Part shown: piece by piece, positions 9,065 through 17,217 of the stretch
Layout of the letters: each line of letters starts with the position of its first letter
Numbering within the stretch: position 1 is the first letter of the stretch
Assembly (NCBI RefSeq): GCF_000442275.2
Contig: NZ_KE557306.1
Span: 381,342-445,341, forward strand
Origin: Litoreibacter arenae DSM 19593
GTDB taxonomy: Bacteria > Pseudomonadota > Alphaproteobacteria > Rhodobacterales > Rhodobacteraceae
Reading direction: 5' to 3'
Length of the DNA: 64,000 nt
Notes under the pieces: generated by a model
What the model was told of the DNA's origin: nothing
Databases searched by the model: none
The model's input: the letters and a program-made list of their open reading frames with translations, nothing else
Made by a program: the position numbers and the translations under genes

Positions 9065-9703
9065 ATGAACGAGCAGAAGATTGACACGGAGCGCCCCCAT
9101 CTTCTCATCTTTCTTGGTGGTCTGAGCTTGCTGGGCTGTGTCGCGCTGATCGGCGCCACGATAGTCGCCCCGTTCTACGTTCCCGATTATAACTGGATTG
9201 CCGACACCATCTCCGATCTGGCGGCGGGTGACAGCAAGATCATCATGGATTATGGCCTGTTCGGGTTTGCCGCAGGCCTTTTGGCGGCGTCGCTGGCGGC
9301 ATCTCACGCACATGTCGGGAATATCGGGTGGTCCATCGGAACCATCAGCCTGGCGATACTTGCGCTGCTCGTCACCGTTATCGGAGCGCGGGATGAGTAT
9401 GGCGACGGCGACACTGGCGGCGTGGTGATCCATATCTATCTGGTCTACGGTCTCGGCGTCTTCTTCCTGCTTGCCCCTTTGTGTATGTCGTCAGGGGCAG
9501 GGCGGCACGCCTCTTGGGCCAAGGCCGGATGCTACATCATCGCAGGTCTGTGGGCTGTGACAGCGCCGGTATTCTTCTTCCTGCCAACGGGAATAGATGG
9601 CCTCTACGAGCGTATGCTGGGTGGCATATCCTGCGCCTTCGTAGTGCTTCTATCCGTGGTATTCATCCAGCGAGCTTTGCGTGCGCAGGGCGGGTCGCCA
9701 TGA
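9065..9703 (+). CDS. DUF998 family integral membrane protein
   Basis: A 212-residue protein with about six hydrophobic segments and the DUF998-like feature of a periplasmic YNWIADTISDLAAGD segment after the first helix. Function is unknown. The frame extends back to a TTG at 8981, but those residues are non-conserved and the ATG at 9065 gives a normal N-terminus just before the first membrane helix. Its TGA overlaps the ATG of the next gene by four bases, suggesting translational coupling. Confidence 0.78.
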   Translation: MNEQKIDTERPHLLIFLGGLSLLGCVALIGATIVAPFYVPDYNWIADTISDLAAGDSKIIMDYGLFGFAAGLLAASLAASHAHVGNIGWSIGTISLAILALLVTVIGARDEYGDGDTGGVVIHIYLVYGLGVFFLLAPLCMSSGAGRHASWAKAGCYIIAGLWAVTAPVFFFLPTGIDGLYERMLGGISCAFVVLLSVVFIQRALRAQGGSP

Positions 9704-10206
9704 GCACGACGCTGGAACTCCTGATACGCGCGGCGATTTCCATTGTTGTGATCGTTGCACTGGTTCGTATCAACGGTTTGCGGTCGTTCTCGAAAATGGC
9801 GGGTTTCGACTTCGCATTGACCGTGGCGATCGGCTCGATCCTCGCCTTTATCATGACAAGTACCTCCACGCCGCTGTGGATAGGTCCTGTCGCGCTGGTC
9901 TTCCTGTTCGCGCTCCGCCATGCGCTTGCCCTCATGCGCGAGCGGTTTGCATGGGGCGATACGCTCGACAATCCGCCGATGTTTCTGATGTATGAGGGCG
10001 AAATACTGGAGCCCAACCTGCGCCACACCCGCGTCACCCGCGCGGAGTTGATCGGCAAGCTGCGAGAGGCCAACGCCTTGGACCTATCGCAGGTGCGCGC
10101 CGTGATTTTGGAGACTACGGGCGACGTATCCGTGCTCCACGGCGACGGTGTGGACGATCTGTTATTCGAGGGCGTCTCATGGGGTGACGTGCCTGCTCGC
10201 GATTAG
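9700..10206 (+). CDS. YetF-like (DUF421) membrane protein
   Basis: A 168-residue protein with three N-terminal transmembrane helices, including the signature KMAGFDFALTVAIGSILA, and a C-terminal cytosolic domain (about 85-160) ending with RAVILETTGDVSVL. This is the arrangement of the DUF421/YetF family, whose role is poorly known. The ATG overlaps the stop of the DUF998 gene (ATGA), so the two membrane proteins are co-translated and possibly work together. Confidence 0.82.
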   Translation: MSTTLELLIRAAISIVVIVALVRINGLRSFSKMAGFDFALTVAIGSILAFIMTSTSTPLWIGPVALVFLFALRHALALMRERFAWGDTLDNPPMFLMYEGEILEPNLRHTRVTRAELIGKLREANALDLSQVRAVILETTGDVSVLHGDGVDDLLFEGVSWGDVPARD

Positions 10207-10276
10207 CCGAACGTGACTTGCGGGGGCCGCGTAAGGCGGGCAGTCTGACGTCCAAACCCCATCAGGAGTCGCACCC

Positions 10277-11437
10277 ATGCCCGTCAAGAACCGTTTTGCC
10301 GAACTGCTGCCGGAAATCACCGAATGGCGGCGCGATATTCACGAAAATCCCGAGATTTTGTTCGAGACGCATCGCACCTCTGCACTCGTGGCCGAAAAGC
10401 TGAAGGCGTTTGGCTGCGACGAGGTCGTCGAGGGTATCGGGCGCACCGGTGTCGTCGGGGTGATCAAGGGCAAGTCCAACACATCGGGTAAGACAATCGG
10501 GCTACGTGCGGACATGGACGCGCTTCCGATACTTGAGGCGACCGGGTTGGAATACGCCTCCAAGACGCCAGGCGCGATGCATGCCTGTGGCCATGACGGC
10601 CACACGGCGATGCTCCTGGGTGCTGCGAAATATCTGGCCGAGACGCGCAATTTCGACGGCACTGTCGTGGTGATCTTTCAGCCCGCCGAGGAGGGCGGAG
10701 GCGGCGGTCGCGAGATGTGCGAGGACGGCATGATGGACCGATGGTCCATCGACGAGGTTTACGGGATGCACAACTGGCCTGGTCTGCCCGTGGGGAGCTT
10801 TGCGATCCGCCCCGGCGCATTCTTTGCTGCAACCGATCTTTTTACCATCACCGTCAAGGGGCGCGGCGGTCACGCGGCCAAGCCGCACGAGACCATCGAC
10901 ACGACCGTTCTGGCCTCCCATCTGGTGCTGGCCTTGCAGACCATCGCGTCGCGTAATGCCGACCCGGTGGAGCAGATCGTCGTATCCGTGACTAGCTTCG
11001 AGACCGAGAGCAAGGCGTTCAACGTGATCCCCGAAACGGTGACCCTCAAGGGCACCGTACGCACCATGTCGACGGAGATGCGTGATCTTGCCGCCAGACG
11101 TCTGCCCGAAATCGCCGCAGGAGTTGCGGCCACATTCGGCGGCAAGGCGGATGTGAACTACATGAAAGGCTACCCCGTGATGGTGAACCACGAGGAGCAG
11201 ACCGAGTTTGCCGCGTCTGTGGCTGCCAATGTGTCGGGTGGCTGCGAGGAAGCTCCGCTGATCATGGGCGGCGAGGATTTCGCCTTTATGCTGCAAGAGC
11301 GACCTGGTGCCTACATCCTCGTCGGCAACGGCGACACAGCCAGCGTTCACCACCCTGAATACAACTTCAACGATGAAGCGATCCCGGCAGGGTGCAGCTG
11401 GTGGGCGGAAATTGCGGAGCGGCGCTTGGCTGGCTGA
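10277..11437 (+). CDS. M20 family amidohydrolase (aminoacylase/hippurate hydrolase type)
   Basis: A cytosolic metallopeptidase-family amidohydrolase of 386 residues that should hydrolyse N-acyl amino acids or a similar amide. Metal-binding and catalytic motifs are in order: HACGHDGHTAMLLGAA, FQPAEEGGGGGREM, GMHNWPGLPVG and, near the end, MGGEDFAFMLQ. CAGGAG lies 8 bases before the ATG. The nearest named enzymes are hippurate hydrolase (HipO) and N-acetyl-amino-acid deacetylases; the substrate is not determined. The 3' end overlaps the opposite-strand YgjV-like gene by 71 bases. Confidence 0.92.
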   Translation: MPVKNRFAELLPEITEWRRDIHENPEILFETHRTSALVAEKLKAFGCDEVVEGIGRTGVVGVIKGKSNTSGKTIGLRADMDALPILEATGLEYASKTPGAMHACGHDGHTAMLLGAAKYLAETRNFDGTVVVIFQPAEEGGGGGREMCEDGMMDRWSIDEVYGMHNWPGLPVGSFAIRPGAFFAATDLFTITVKGRGGHAAKPHETIDTTVLASHLVLALQTIASRNADPVEQIVVSVTSFETESKAFNVIPETVTLKGTVRTMSTEMRDLAARRLPEIAAGVAATFGGKADVNYMKGYPVMVNHEEQTEFAASVAANVSGGCEEAPLIMGGEDFAFMLQERPGAYILVGNGDTASVHHPEYNFNDEAIPAGCSWWAEIAERRLAG

Positions 11438-11657
11438 ACACGTTAGGTGAGGAGCGTCGCCACGCCCTGATCACCTGATATCCGTTGATGCAGCCAAGCA
11501 GCAGGTTGAACAGCAGGATCGGCATCAATTCCAACGCGAAACCGTATGCTACAAACAGCAGGTTCGACCCGAACAGCGCCGCCCGAAGCCAACGGATATC
11601 GTTGGTCGAGGCTGACAAAAGCACGAAGCCGTAAGCCAGAAAACCGAGGCTGTCCAT
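11367..11657 (-). CDS. Small YgjV-like inner-membrane protein
   Basis: A 96-residue protein with about three hydrophobic segments in residues 1-65 (MDSLGFLAYGFVLLSA, LRAALFGSNLLFVAYGF, LMPILLFNLLLGCINGYQ), which resemble the YgjV family. The last 30 residues are hydrophilic and lie over the end of the M20 gene on the other strand, so the real C-terminus may have arisen by loss of an earlier stop. GGAG precedes the ATG by about 10 bases. Function unknown. Confidence 0.6.
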   Translation of the reverse strand: MDSLGFLAYGFVLLSASTNDIRWLRAALFGSNLLFVAYGFALELMPILLFNLLLGCINGYQVIRAWRRSSPNVFSQPSAAPQFPPTSCTLPGSLHR

Positions 11658-11806
11658 CGCTTGGGGCTCCTACACTAAACACGGGCTGACACGAAAATAC
11701 GGGATGTGTCTGTTCCCTGCTTAGGGTAGAAAATTCGGTGTGGATATGGCTTCAGCCCGCAATTCACGGCACCGACACGGTTTACTCACGTGCGGCGCAC
11801 GATAGC

Positions 11807-12568
11807 CTATCCGCCGACGAAAACGCGCCAGAAAAACACGCCGCTCATCGCGAAACCCACGGTCGCCACGATGCCGCGCACCACGGGCATGGGCAGCGCT
11901 TTCGAGATCGGTGCACCTGCATAGCCGCCTGCGGTGGAGGCGACCATCATCATCAGGCCCGCTTTCCATTCGATGATACCCGCGCCCGCGAAGATGGCGA
12001 CCGAAATGGCCGAGAGGATAAAGCTCATTGCCGTTTTCAAGCCATTCATCTGGTAGATATTCGTCATGCCCCAAAGCGAGAATAGTGCCAGCAGGATGAT
12101 GCCCAGACCGCCATTGAAGTAGCCCCCATAGGTCGAGACCGCGAACATTCCGAACGCGCCGAAGGGGGTCACAGATTGTGACCGCCTCGCGGCCCAGGCG
12201 CGGATTTGCGCGCCGAACAGGAACACGAATGTGGCTATCAGCAGCAGGAACGGCACCAATGCCGAAAATGCCCGGTCCGACGAGATCAACAGCAGGACCG
12301 AGCCTACCGCGCCCCCCAAGAGTCCGATCACAATGAGGCGGATCAGTTGCTTGCGGTCGAACTCCATCACTTCCTTGCGGAACCCGAGCGCACCGCCCAG
12401 ATAGCCCGGCAGCACAGCGACCGTCGAAGTCGCGTTCGCCACGACCGGTGGGATGCCGACGAAGACAAGAGCCGGGAAGGTAAGGAACGTGCCGCCCCCT
12501 GCGATGGTGTTTAAAACGCCCGCGCCGAAGGCGGCGGACAGGAGCAGAAGAATCTCGAAAAGGGTCAT
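11807..12568 (-). CDS. TauE/SafE family (TSUP) membrane transporter
   Basis: A 253-residue protein with about eight hydrophobic segments and the family features NTIAGGGTFLTFPAL near residue 25 and NATSTVAVLPGYLGG near 45, repeated in altered form in the second half (YFNGGLGIILLA and STAGGYAGAPISKA). Members export sulfite, sulfoacetate or other organosulfur anions; the substrate here is unknown. I start at the ATG at 12568 rather than 12610, because the extra 14 residues are polar and atypical. Confidence 0.88.
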   Translation of the reverse strand: MTLFEILLLLSAAFGAGVLNTIAGGGTFLTFPALVFVGIPPVVANATSTVAVLPGYLGGALGFRKEVMEFDRKQLIRLIVIGLLGGAVGSVLLLISSDRAFSALVPFLLLIATFVFLFGAQIRAWAARRSQSVTPFGAFGMFAVSTYGGYFNGGLGIILLALFSLWGMTNIYQMNGLKTAMSFILSAISVAIFAGAGIIEWKAGLMMMVASTAGGYAGAPISKALPMPVVRGIVATVGFAMSGVFFWRVFVGG

Positions 12569-12941
12569 GTCGGTCCGGTGGCTTTTGAAGTGTTGCTGAC
12601 GCTCTGCCACAAGACGCTGCCGCTGACCAGCGGCGTCAGGGTTTTCGTATGACCCAAAGGAACGGGACCAGCCCCAGCAACGTGGCGAGCGGGGTGAGCC
12701 ACGGGGACCACATCAATTCGAAAAACGGCTCATACCATAACCAAGTGGCTCCAAAGTGCGCTCGGTATTCTGAGGCCGTCCCAAAATATCCCCAAATACA
12801 TAACGCTAGCCAGCAGATGCCGAGCGCCCAAAGCCGATATCGACGGCTCTTTAAGGCTAGAGCGGCCACGCCTAGAACAAGAGAGCTTACTGTAGACATG
12901 ATCAGGTTTACCGCGACGATCTCTCCAAGTCCTGACGGGTA

Positions 12942-12949
12942 TAGATAAA
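12942..12949. repeat. Left target-site duplication TAGATAAA
   Basis: The 8 bases TAGATAAA immediately left of the IS are repeated exactly at 14832-14839 immediately right of it. Eight-base duplications are usual for the IS1595 family. Confidence 0.95.
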
Positions 12950-12973
12950 GGGGGTGTCCGCAAACCGTGTTGG
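12950..12973 (+). repeat. IS left terminal inverted repeat
   Basis: 24 bases starting GGGGGTGTCC; matches the reverse complement of 14808-14831 at 23 of 24 positions (T at 12968 against C in the right end). Confidence 0.95.
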
Positions 12974-13027
12974 TTCACTTCGTTTTAATCTGAAAGGGCT
13001 TATATTACCTCGCCCTTCCAGCGGAGT

Positions 13028-14026
13028 ATGCTCTTGCTACATTACAATTTTCGCCGTTTTCTCGATGCCCTCGACGAGCTGAACCCGGCCCAGATCAAGC
13101 ATGCCCAAACGAAGATCCGTGATCTCCGGCAGAAGACGGAAGCTATCTCGGAGATCGAAGCACGGACAAACCAAGAACACAAGTGCCCTTTCTGCGGCGA
13201 CGAGCGGCGCCAAAAGTGGGGCCGCACAAGGACAAAGGTCCAGCGCTACCGATGCACCGGCTACCAGAAGACCTATTCGGGCCGGACAAGGAGCGCCATC
13301 GGCCGCATCCATCGTCCTGACCTTTTCATGGTCGCACTGAGGGATATGCTGGGCACCTCCACACCGCAACCGGTTCGGAAACTTGCAAGACAGCTCGGTC
13401 TCAACAAATACACGATCTGGCGCTGGCGGATGCTCGTGTTCTCGATCATCGAGAACAGCAACGTAGCGGCGAGCTTCTCGGGGATCATTGAGGCGGACGA
13501 GACCTACCAACGAGAGTCCCGGAAAGGATCGCGTGAATGGGTTCGCCACTTCGCCGATCCAAGGAGTGTCCCACAGCCACCGCGCCCACGGTGGGAGGAT
13601 TTCACGACGAAAGGGCTGAAGATGATGCGCGGTCTCTCGAGGTGGCAGCTCCCCATTCTCACCGTCGCTGATCGCGGTGGGTCTCATCTCTTTCGGCGAC
13701 TTCCGAACCGCAAGAGCGCCACCATGGAGCGCGCTATGAAGCCCCTCGTGCCGGGCGATGCCGTGCTCTGCTCGGATGGAGGCAATGGCTACAAGGATCT
13801 CGCGGCGGCGCACAGCCTGGAGCACTTCGTGGTCGGCAGCAAGCCGGGCACGCGTGTCCTGGCAGGCTGCTATCACATCCAGAACGTGAACTCGCTCCAC
13901 GCCCGCTACGGCAAGTTCATCGAGCCGTTCTGCGGGCCGGCGACGAAGAACCTCAACGGCTACATCCGGTGGCTGGAGGTGCGACTGGCGGGGATACGAC
14001 CCGCCGACGTGATTCGGGATTCATAG
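13028..14026 (+). CDS. IS1595-family transposase
   Basis: A 332-residue transposase. The N-terminal zinc ribbon (about 53-80) has CPFCG (C53, C56) and RYRC (C76), but the expected fourth Cys is Tyr (CTGY, Y79). A helix-turn-helix-like segment follows (about 113-135). The ISXO2-like catalytic domain shows D157 in IIEADETY, D250 in LCSDGGNGY, and the HIQNVNS...ATKNL region (N286/N288, K307) that supplies the third and fourth catalytic residues in this family. Overall length and motif order look complete, so activity is plausible despite the ribbon change. It would move the whole element including the passengers. Confidence 0.93.
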   Translation: MLLLHYNFRRFLDALDELNPAQIKHAQTKIRDLRQKTEAISEIEARTNQEHKCPFCGDERRQKWGRTRTKVQRYRCTGYQKTYSGRTRSAIGRIHRPDLFMVALRDMLGTSTPQPVRKLARQLGLNKYTIWRWRMLVFSIIENSNVAASFSGIIEADETYQRESRKGSREWVRHFADPRSVPQPPRPRWEDFTTKGLKMMRGLSRWQLPILTVADRGGSHLFRRLPNRKSATMERAMKPLVPGDAVLCSDGGNGYKDLAAAHSLEHFVVGSKPGTRVLAGCYHIQNVNSLHARYGKFIEPFCGPATKNLNGYIRWLEVRLAGIRPADVIRDS

Positions 14027-14121
14027 ATCGCCTAATCGTAGGCAAGTAGAAATCCGGTTTTGCGGGCGCGCGCGATGAACCTACCTCTTTTCTGCAACAC
14101 GATCACAGACAGGAGGAAACC

Positions 14122-14328
14122 ATGTTCGACTTTTTGAAAATCGGCGCGAAAGCACTCGGTCTTGGGGCAACGCAGGACGAATTGCGCGAACTCGCGCAAC
14201 TGTCTCTTGACCCTGGTGTGTTGGATCGTGCCGACGCCATCGGCAACCAAGAAGAGCTGACCCGACAGGTCAGCATGCTTCCGGCCCGCATTGGTGCCTC
14301 ATTCGGCGCACAGCTGGCAGCTCGCTGA
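14122..14328 (+). CDS. IS passenger ORF 1, small soluble protein of unknown function
   Basis: A 68-residue ORF inside the IS, 95 bases after the transposase, with a textbook AGGAGG ribosome site 5 bases before the ATG. The product is soluble and helical-looking (FDFLKIGAKALGLG, then an acidic stretch, ending SFGAQLAAR), with no cysteines and no motif I know. It ends 7 bases before the next passenger gene, so the pair should be one transcript. Its function could be in transposition control or as half of a cargo module; neither is shown by the sequence. Confidence 0.65.
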   Translation: MFDFLKIGAKALGLGATQDELRELAQLSLDPGVLDRADAIGNQEELTRQVSMLPARIGASFGAQLAAR

Positions 14329-14335
14329 ATCAAAT

Positions 14336-14791
14336 ATGTCAGAGAAAGAGGGTGAGATTCTCGATCCAGAACAGCCGGGGAGGGACGCCTTCTCCGGATC
14401 TGGAAACGTTGCCATCACGAATGCGCTGATACAGCAGTTCCAGAACAGACCGGACCTCACCCTCCAAGCAATTGAAGAGAAGAACCCAGGCTTTATCAAA
14501 GCTGCATCTGACGAGATCATAACGCACTCCAAACGCATAAATCTTGCGAACTATAAGTTCCGGGCCACAACACTGATTTCGAGCCTGATCATCCGAAACT
14601 TGCTAATCTTGGTTGTTGGATTCGAAATCGTTCGTGCCGGGTTCACCGAGATTGACACCACTCGGCTCCTTATTGGCTTGAGCTTTATCCTGGTTCTCTA
14701 CAGCGGGTCTCAGGGTATCGCGACTATCGTTAGCAGCATAGCTGACGTGATCCGCAGAGTGGGAAAGCCGGAAGGCAAGTCGTCAGAGTGA
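14336..14791 (+). CDS. IS passenger ORF 2, two-TM membrane protein of unknown function
   Basis: A 151-residue ORF inside the IS. A polar N-terminal half (residues 1-75, with ITNALIQQFQNRPDL and a lysine/arginine patch near 66) is followed by two transmembrane helices (about 78-98 and 109-131) and a short basic tail, so both ends are probably cytosolic. I start at 14336 (MSEKEGE), 7 bases after ORF 1, rather than at the frame-open 14291, which overlaps ORF 1. Its bases look more AT-rich than the host genes. It ends 16 bases before the right inverted repeat. Not recognised. Confidence 0.65.
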   Translation: MSEKEGEILDPEQPGRDAFSGSGNVAITNALIQQFQNRPDLTLQAIEEKNPGFIKAASDEIITHSKRINLANYKFRATTLISSLIIRNLLILVVGFEIVRAGFTEIDTTRLLIGLSFILVLYSGSQGIATIVSSIADVIRRVGKPEGKSSE

Positions 14792-14807
14792 TCGTCCGGC
14801 GCTCTGA

Positions 14808-14831
14808 CCAACGCGGTTTGCGGACACCCCC
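14808..14831 (-). repeat. IS right terminal inverted repeat
   Basis: 24 bases ending GGACACCCCC; the reverse complement matches the left end with one mismatch. Confidence 0.95.
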
Positions 14832-14839
14832 TAGATAAA
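14832..14839. repeat. Right target-site duplication TAGATAAA
   Basis: Exact copy of 12942-12949, directly after the right end of the IS. Confidence 0.95.
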
Positions 14840-14946
14840 AGAGCAGCTTGCGCTCTCCGGTCAAAAACCCATGAATAAAGCCGAATGTCACGATCTCATG
14901 GAACAGCCAAGCGGCAGACAAGCTTAGCCAGCCCGCCAGCCAGATC

Positions 14947-15951
14947 CTAGCCACCTGTATGGCTCATATGCCTCGACATCTGGCCGCCTAGTTCTTGACG
15001 GGAATAATCGAAATCGTGGCCCTTTGGCTTCAACCCGATGGCCGCGCGAATGGCCTCTTCCAGCGGGGCATCGCCCTCGGATGCGCGCAACGGCGCGCGC
15101 AGGTCGGATTTGCCCTCTTGACCGAGGCAGGTGTAGATCTCGCCGGTGCAGGTGATCCGCACGCGGTTGCAACTCTCACAGAAATTGTGGCTCAGTGGTG
15201 TGATCAGACCGATCCGTTGTCCGGTTTCCTCCAGCCGCATATAGCGGGCGGGACCGCCTGTGCGGTCAGACAAGTCGGTGAGGGTGAATTGCTCGGCCAG
15301 CGTCGCGCGCAGATCGTTGAGGGACCAGTACTGCCCGATACGGTTCTCGTTTCCGATATCGCCCATCGGCATGACCTCGATAAAGGTCAGGTCCATGCCC
15401 AGATCGGCGCACCAGGCGGCCAGATCGAACAATTCGTCCTCGTTGAAGCCTTTCAACGCCACAGCGTTAATCTTGACCCGCAAGCCTGCCTTCAACGCGG
15501 CTTCCACGCCGCGCAAGACTTGAGGCAGGCGACCCCATCTCGTGACCTCGGCAAATTTCTTCTCGTCCAGCGTGTCGAGCGAGATATTCACCCGCCGCAC
15601 ACCAGCGGCGTAGAGATCGGCGGCATATTTCTCCAGCTGAGAGCCGTTGGTGGTCAGCGTCAATTCCTTGAGCGCACCGCTTTCCAGATGCCGCCCCATG
15701 CCCTCGAAAAAGCTCATGATGCCACGCCGGACCAATGGCTCCCCACCGGTGATCCGCAGCTTTTCCACGCCAAGACGGATGAAGGCGGTACACATGCGGT
15801 CCAGCTCTTCGAGCGTCAGCAACTCTTTCTTCGGCAGGAACTGCATGTTTTCGGACATGCAGTAAACGCAGCGAAAATCGCAGCGGTCCGTGACGGAGAG
15901 GCGCAGGTAGGTGATTGCGCGCTGGAATGGGTCGATGAGAGGTGCTGTCAT
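14947..15951 (-). CDS. moaA: GTP 3',8-cyclase MoaA (molybdenum cofactor biosynthesis)
   Basis: A radical-SAM enzyme that converts GTP to 3',8-cyclo-GTP in the first step of molybdopterin synthesis, with MoaC. The 334 residues hold the radical-SAM cluster motif CDFRCVYCM near residue 24 and the second-cluster cysteines [18 protein letters not shown] near the end. The conserved double-glycine C-terminus (SHTGG) is intact. The start at 15951 gives the normal [14 protein letters not shown]-terminus; the frame is open further upstream to 16104 but that part is not conserved. The stop overlaps the start of the IS-split membrane-protein gene by 8 bases. Confidence 0.95.
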   Translation of the reverse strand: MTAPLIDPFQRAITYLRLSVTDRCDFRCVYCMSENMQFLPKKELLTLEELDRMCTAFIRLGVEKLRITGGEPLVRRGIMSFFEGMGRHLESGALKELTLTTNGSQLEKYAADLYAAGVRRVNISLDTLDEKKFAEVTRWGRLPQVLRGVEAALKAGLRVKINAVALKGFNEDELFDLAAWCADLGMDLTFIEVMPMGDIGNENRIGQYWSLNDLRATLAEQFTLTDLSDRTGGPARYMRLEETGQRIGLITPLSHNFCESCNRVRITCTGEIYTCLGQEGKSDLRAPLRASEGDAPLEEAIRAAIGLKPKGHDFDYSRQELGGQMSRHMSHTGG

Positions 15952-16036
15952 GGCGCTAAGGTAGTCTGCGCGGACGACCGCTACAACCCTCCGATGAGCG
16001 TTGCTGAACTCTTGTGAAGACGCTAACCTTCCCATT

Positions 16037-16534
16037 ATGACACGCATCATTTTTGCCACCGCCCTTGCTCTGACGCTTTCCGCTTGCGGGGGGCAATTCT
16101 CCAATCCGTTCGAGGGGTTAGGCGCTCAGAACGAACCAAGCGCGGGCAAGCCGCTGGACGGTGCCGATGCCGCCCGTCCGAAGGAGCCTTCCGTGGTCGA
16201 GGTGGGCGGCACCGGTCAAAGTGCCGCATCGCTCGACAAGACGACCGAGGCGGAGAAAAAGGCGGCTACTGCTGCACCCGCAGGCGGCGCTGTGTTGGGA
16301 ACCACCGTTGCCAGTCTGGGCGACCCGACAGAGCAGGGGTTCTGGCTGCGCACGCCGCTGGTCAGCGCCGAGGCGCAAGGATCGGTGAAGACGCAAGGCG
16401 GGGCAGTGGTTCAGGTCAAGCTCATCCCCATCGACGGCCCACCGTCCGCAGGTAGTCGCATTTCGCTCGCAGCGATGCGCGCGCTCAACATCGGGCTGAC
16501 CGAACTGGCCACGCTGACGGTGTCGAGAAGCTAG
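16037..16534 (+). CDS. Putative lipoprotein, unknown function
   Basis: A 165-residue product with a lipoprotein signal ([17 protein letters not shown], lipobox LSAC with Cys at about residue 17). A low-complexity, proline/alanine/lysine-rich linker (about 30-85) leads to a C-terminal domain from [19 protein letters not shown] onward. Similar Rhodobacterales proteins have at times been mislabelled as D-galactarate dehydratases, but nothing here looks enzymatic. It is divergent from moaA and its stop overlaps the stop of the convergent AlkD-like gene by 4 bases. Confidence 0.75.
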   Translation: MTRIIFATALALTLSACGGQFSNPFEGLGAQNEPSAGKPLDGADAARPKEPSVVEVGGTGQSAASLDKTTEAEKKAATAAPAGGAVLGTTVASLGDPTEQGFWLRTPLVSAEAQGSVKTQGGAVVQVKLIPIDGPPSAGSRISLAAMRALNIGLTELATLTVSRS

Positions 16535-17217
16535 CCCTGACGTTTCAGCATTTGCGCTGCTTCGCGCCTTGCAGATCGCGTCATGCGCTCGCCGTGTTCT
16601 TCCAAAAATGCTTGCACGCGCGGCACATCAAACCGTGACAGATCACGCAGCCACCAAGCGACCGCGCGCTGGATCAAGGGGTCGTGGTCCTCGGCGTAAA
16701 GGCCAGCCCATCCCAGAACCCTGTCGCGCACAGCTTCATCGGTCAATTTGGACCGGCTTTGTTTGGTCCATGGCTGCGTGAACCCCAGCACCGCGCGGCG
16801 GGTCCAGACATGGTCCGACGTGGTCCACGCCTCCATCTCGTCCAGTCGTGACGTGTCCCAGACCACTCGCTTGGCCCCCGCATTGGCAACCTGATCTGCA
16901 ATTGCCGTGCCGTCCAGATCAGCCAGCCACGAGACGATGAGTTCCCATGCCGTCGTGTCGTCGGGACGCAAACGCGCTTGCGTTAGCAGCTTGGCGGCGC
17001 AGATGCGGGCTTCGTGGATGTCACTGTCCCACAGCGCGGAGGCCAGCGCCAAACGCGTATCCAGATCGTCGCCGCGCCAGTCTTTGGCCAGATCGTCCAG
17101 CGCCGCATTCGCGATGCCCAGATAGCGCCGCTCGATCCCGTGATAGGCCGCCATGTCGGCCGCCTTTGTTGGATCGCCCAGGCTTTCCAATCGCGCCAGC
17201 GCGTCCTCGGGGCTCAT
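16531..17217 (-). CDS. AlkD-like DNA alkylation repair protein
   Basis: A 228-residue all-helical protein of the DNA alkylation repair (HEAT-repeat) family, whose best known member AlkD is a glycosylase for N3- and N7-alkylpurines. Typical segments are KAADMAAYHGIERRYLGI near the N-terminus, the SALWDSDIHEARICAAKLL repeat, then WDTSRLDEMEAWTTSDHVW and the RRAVLGF and AVAWWLRDLSR repeats. Its ATG overlaps the glmS TGA by 4 bases, so it is the last gene of the glmU-glmS unit. Confidence 0.85.
   Translation of the reverse strand: MSPEDALARLESLGDPTKAADMAAYHGIERRYLGIANAALDDLAKDWRGDDLDTRLALASALWDSDIHEARICAAKLLTQARLRPDDTTAWELIVSWLADLDGTAIADQVANAGAKRVVWDTSRLDEMEAWTTSDHVWTRRAVLGFTQPWTKQSRSKLTDEAVRDRVLGWAGLYAEDHDPLIQRAVAWWLRDLSRFDVPRVQAFLEEHGERMTRSARREAAQMLKRQG

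Larger units (their letters stand above)
12950..14831. mobile_element. Complete IS1595-family insertion sequence (1882 bp) with two passenger genes
   Basis: Both ends carry a 24-bp terminal inverted repeat beginning GGGGGTGTCCGCAAACCG, with one mismatch between ends, and an 8-bp target duplication (TAGATAAA) flanks the element. Inside are a zinc-ribbon plus ISXO2-like DDE transposase and, downstream on the same strand, two small non-transposase ORFs. Passenger genes are known in the IS1595 family. The intact ends, the exact duplication and the undamaged frame of the split host gene all point to a recent insertion. Confidence 0.95.
12636..14954 (-). pseudogene. Four-TM membrane-protein gene split by the IS1595-family insertion
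   Basis: The gene reads from a GTG at 14954 (overlapping the moaA stop by 8 bases) to 14832, is interrupted by the IS, and resumes at 12941 to the stop at 12636. Removing the IS and one 8-bp target copy joins the pieces in frame with no stop: 41 codons from the right side plus 101 from the left, 142 residues in all. The product would have about four hydrophobic segments (right piece ending LLFYL, left piece starting YPSGLGEI). As it stands the gene is broken; a 3' ORF from 12899 could still make an 87-residue fragment. I do not recognise the family. Confidence 0.8.

Noticed and set aside
12730-12978. 82-codon minus-strand frame crossing the IS left end
   Set aside because: It spans the IS boundary and runs out of frame with the split membrane gene; produced only by the insertion.
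14995-16017. 340-codon plus-strand frame opposite moaA
   Set aside because: moaA is unmistakable on the minus strand; this is its shadow.
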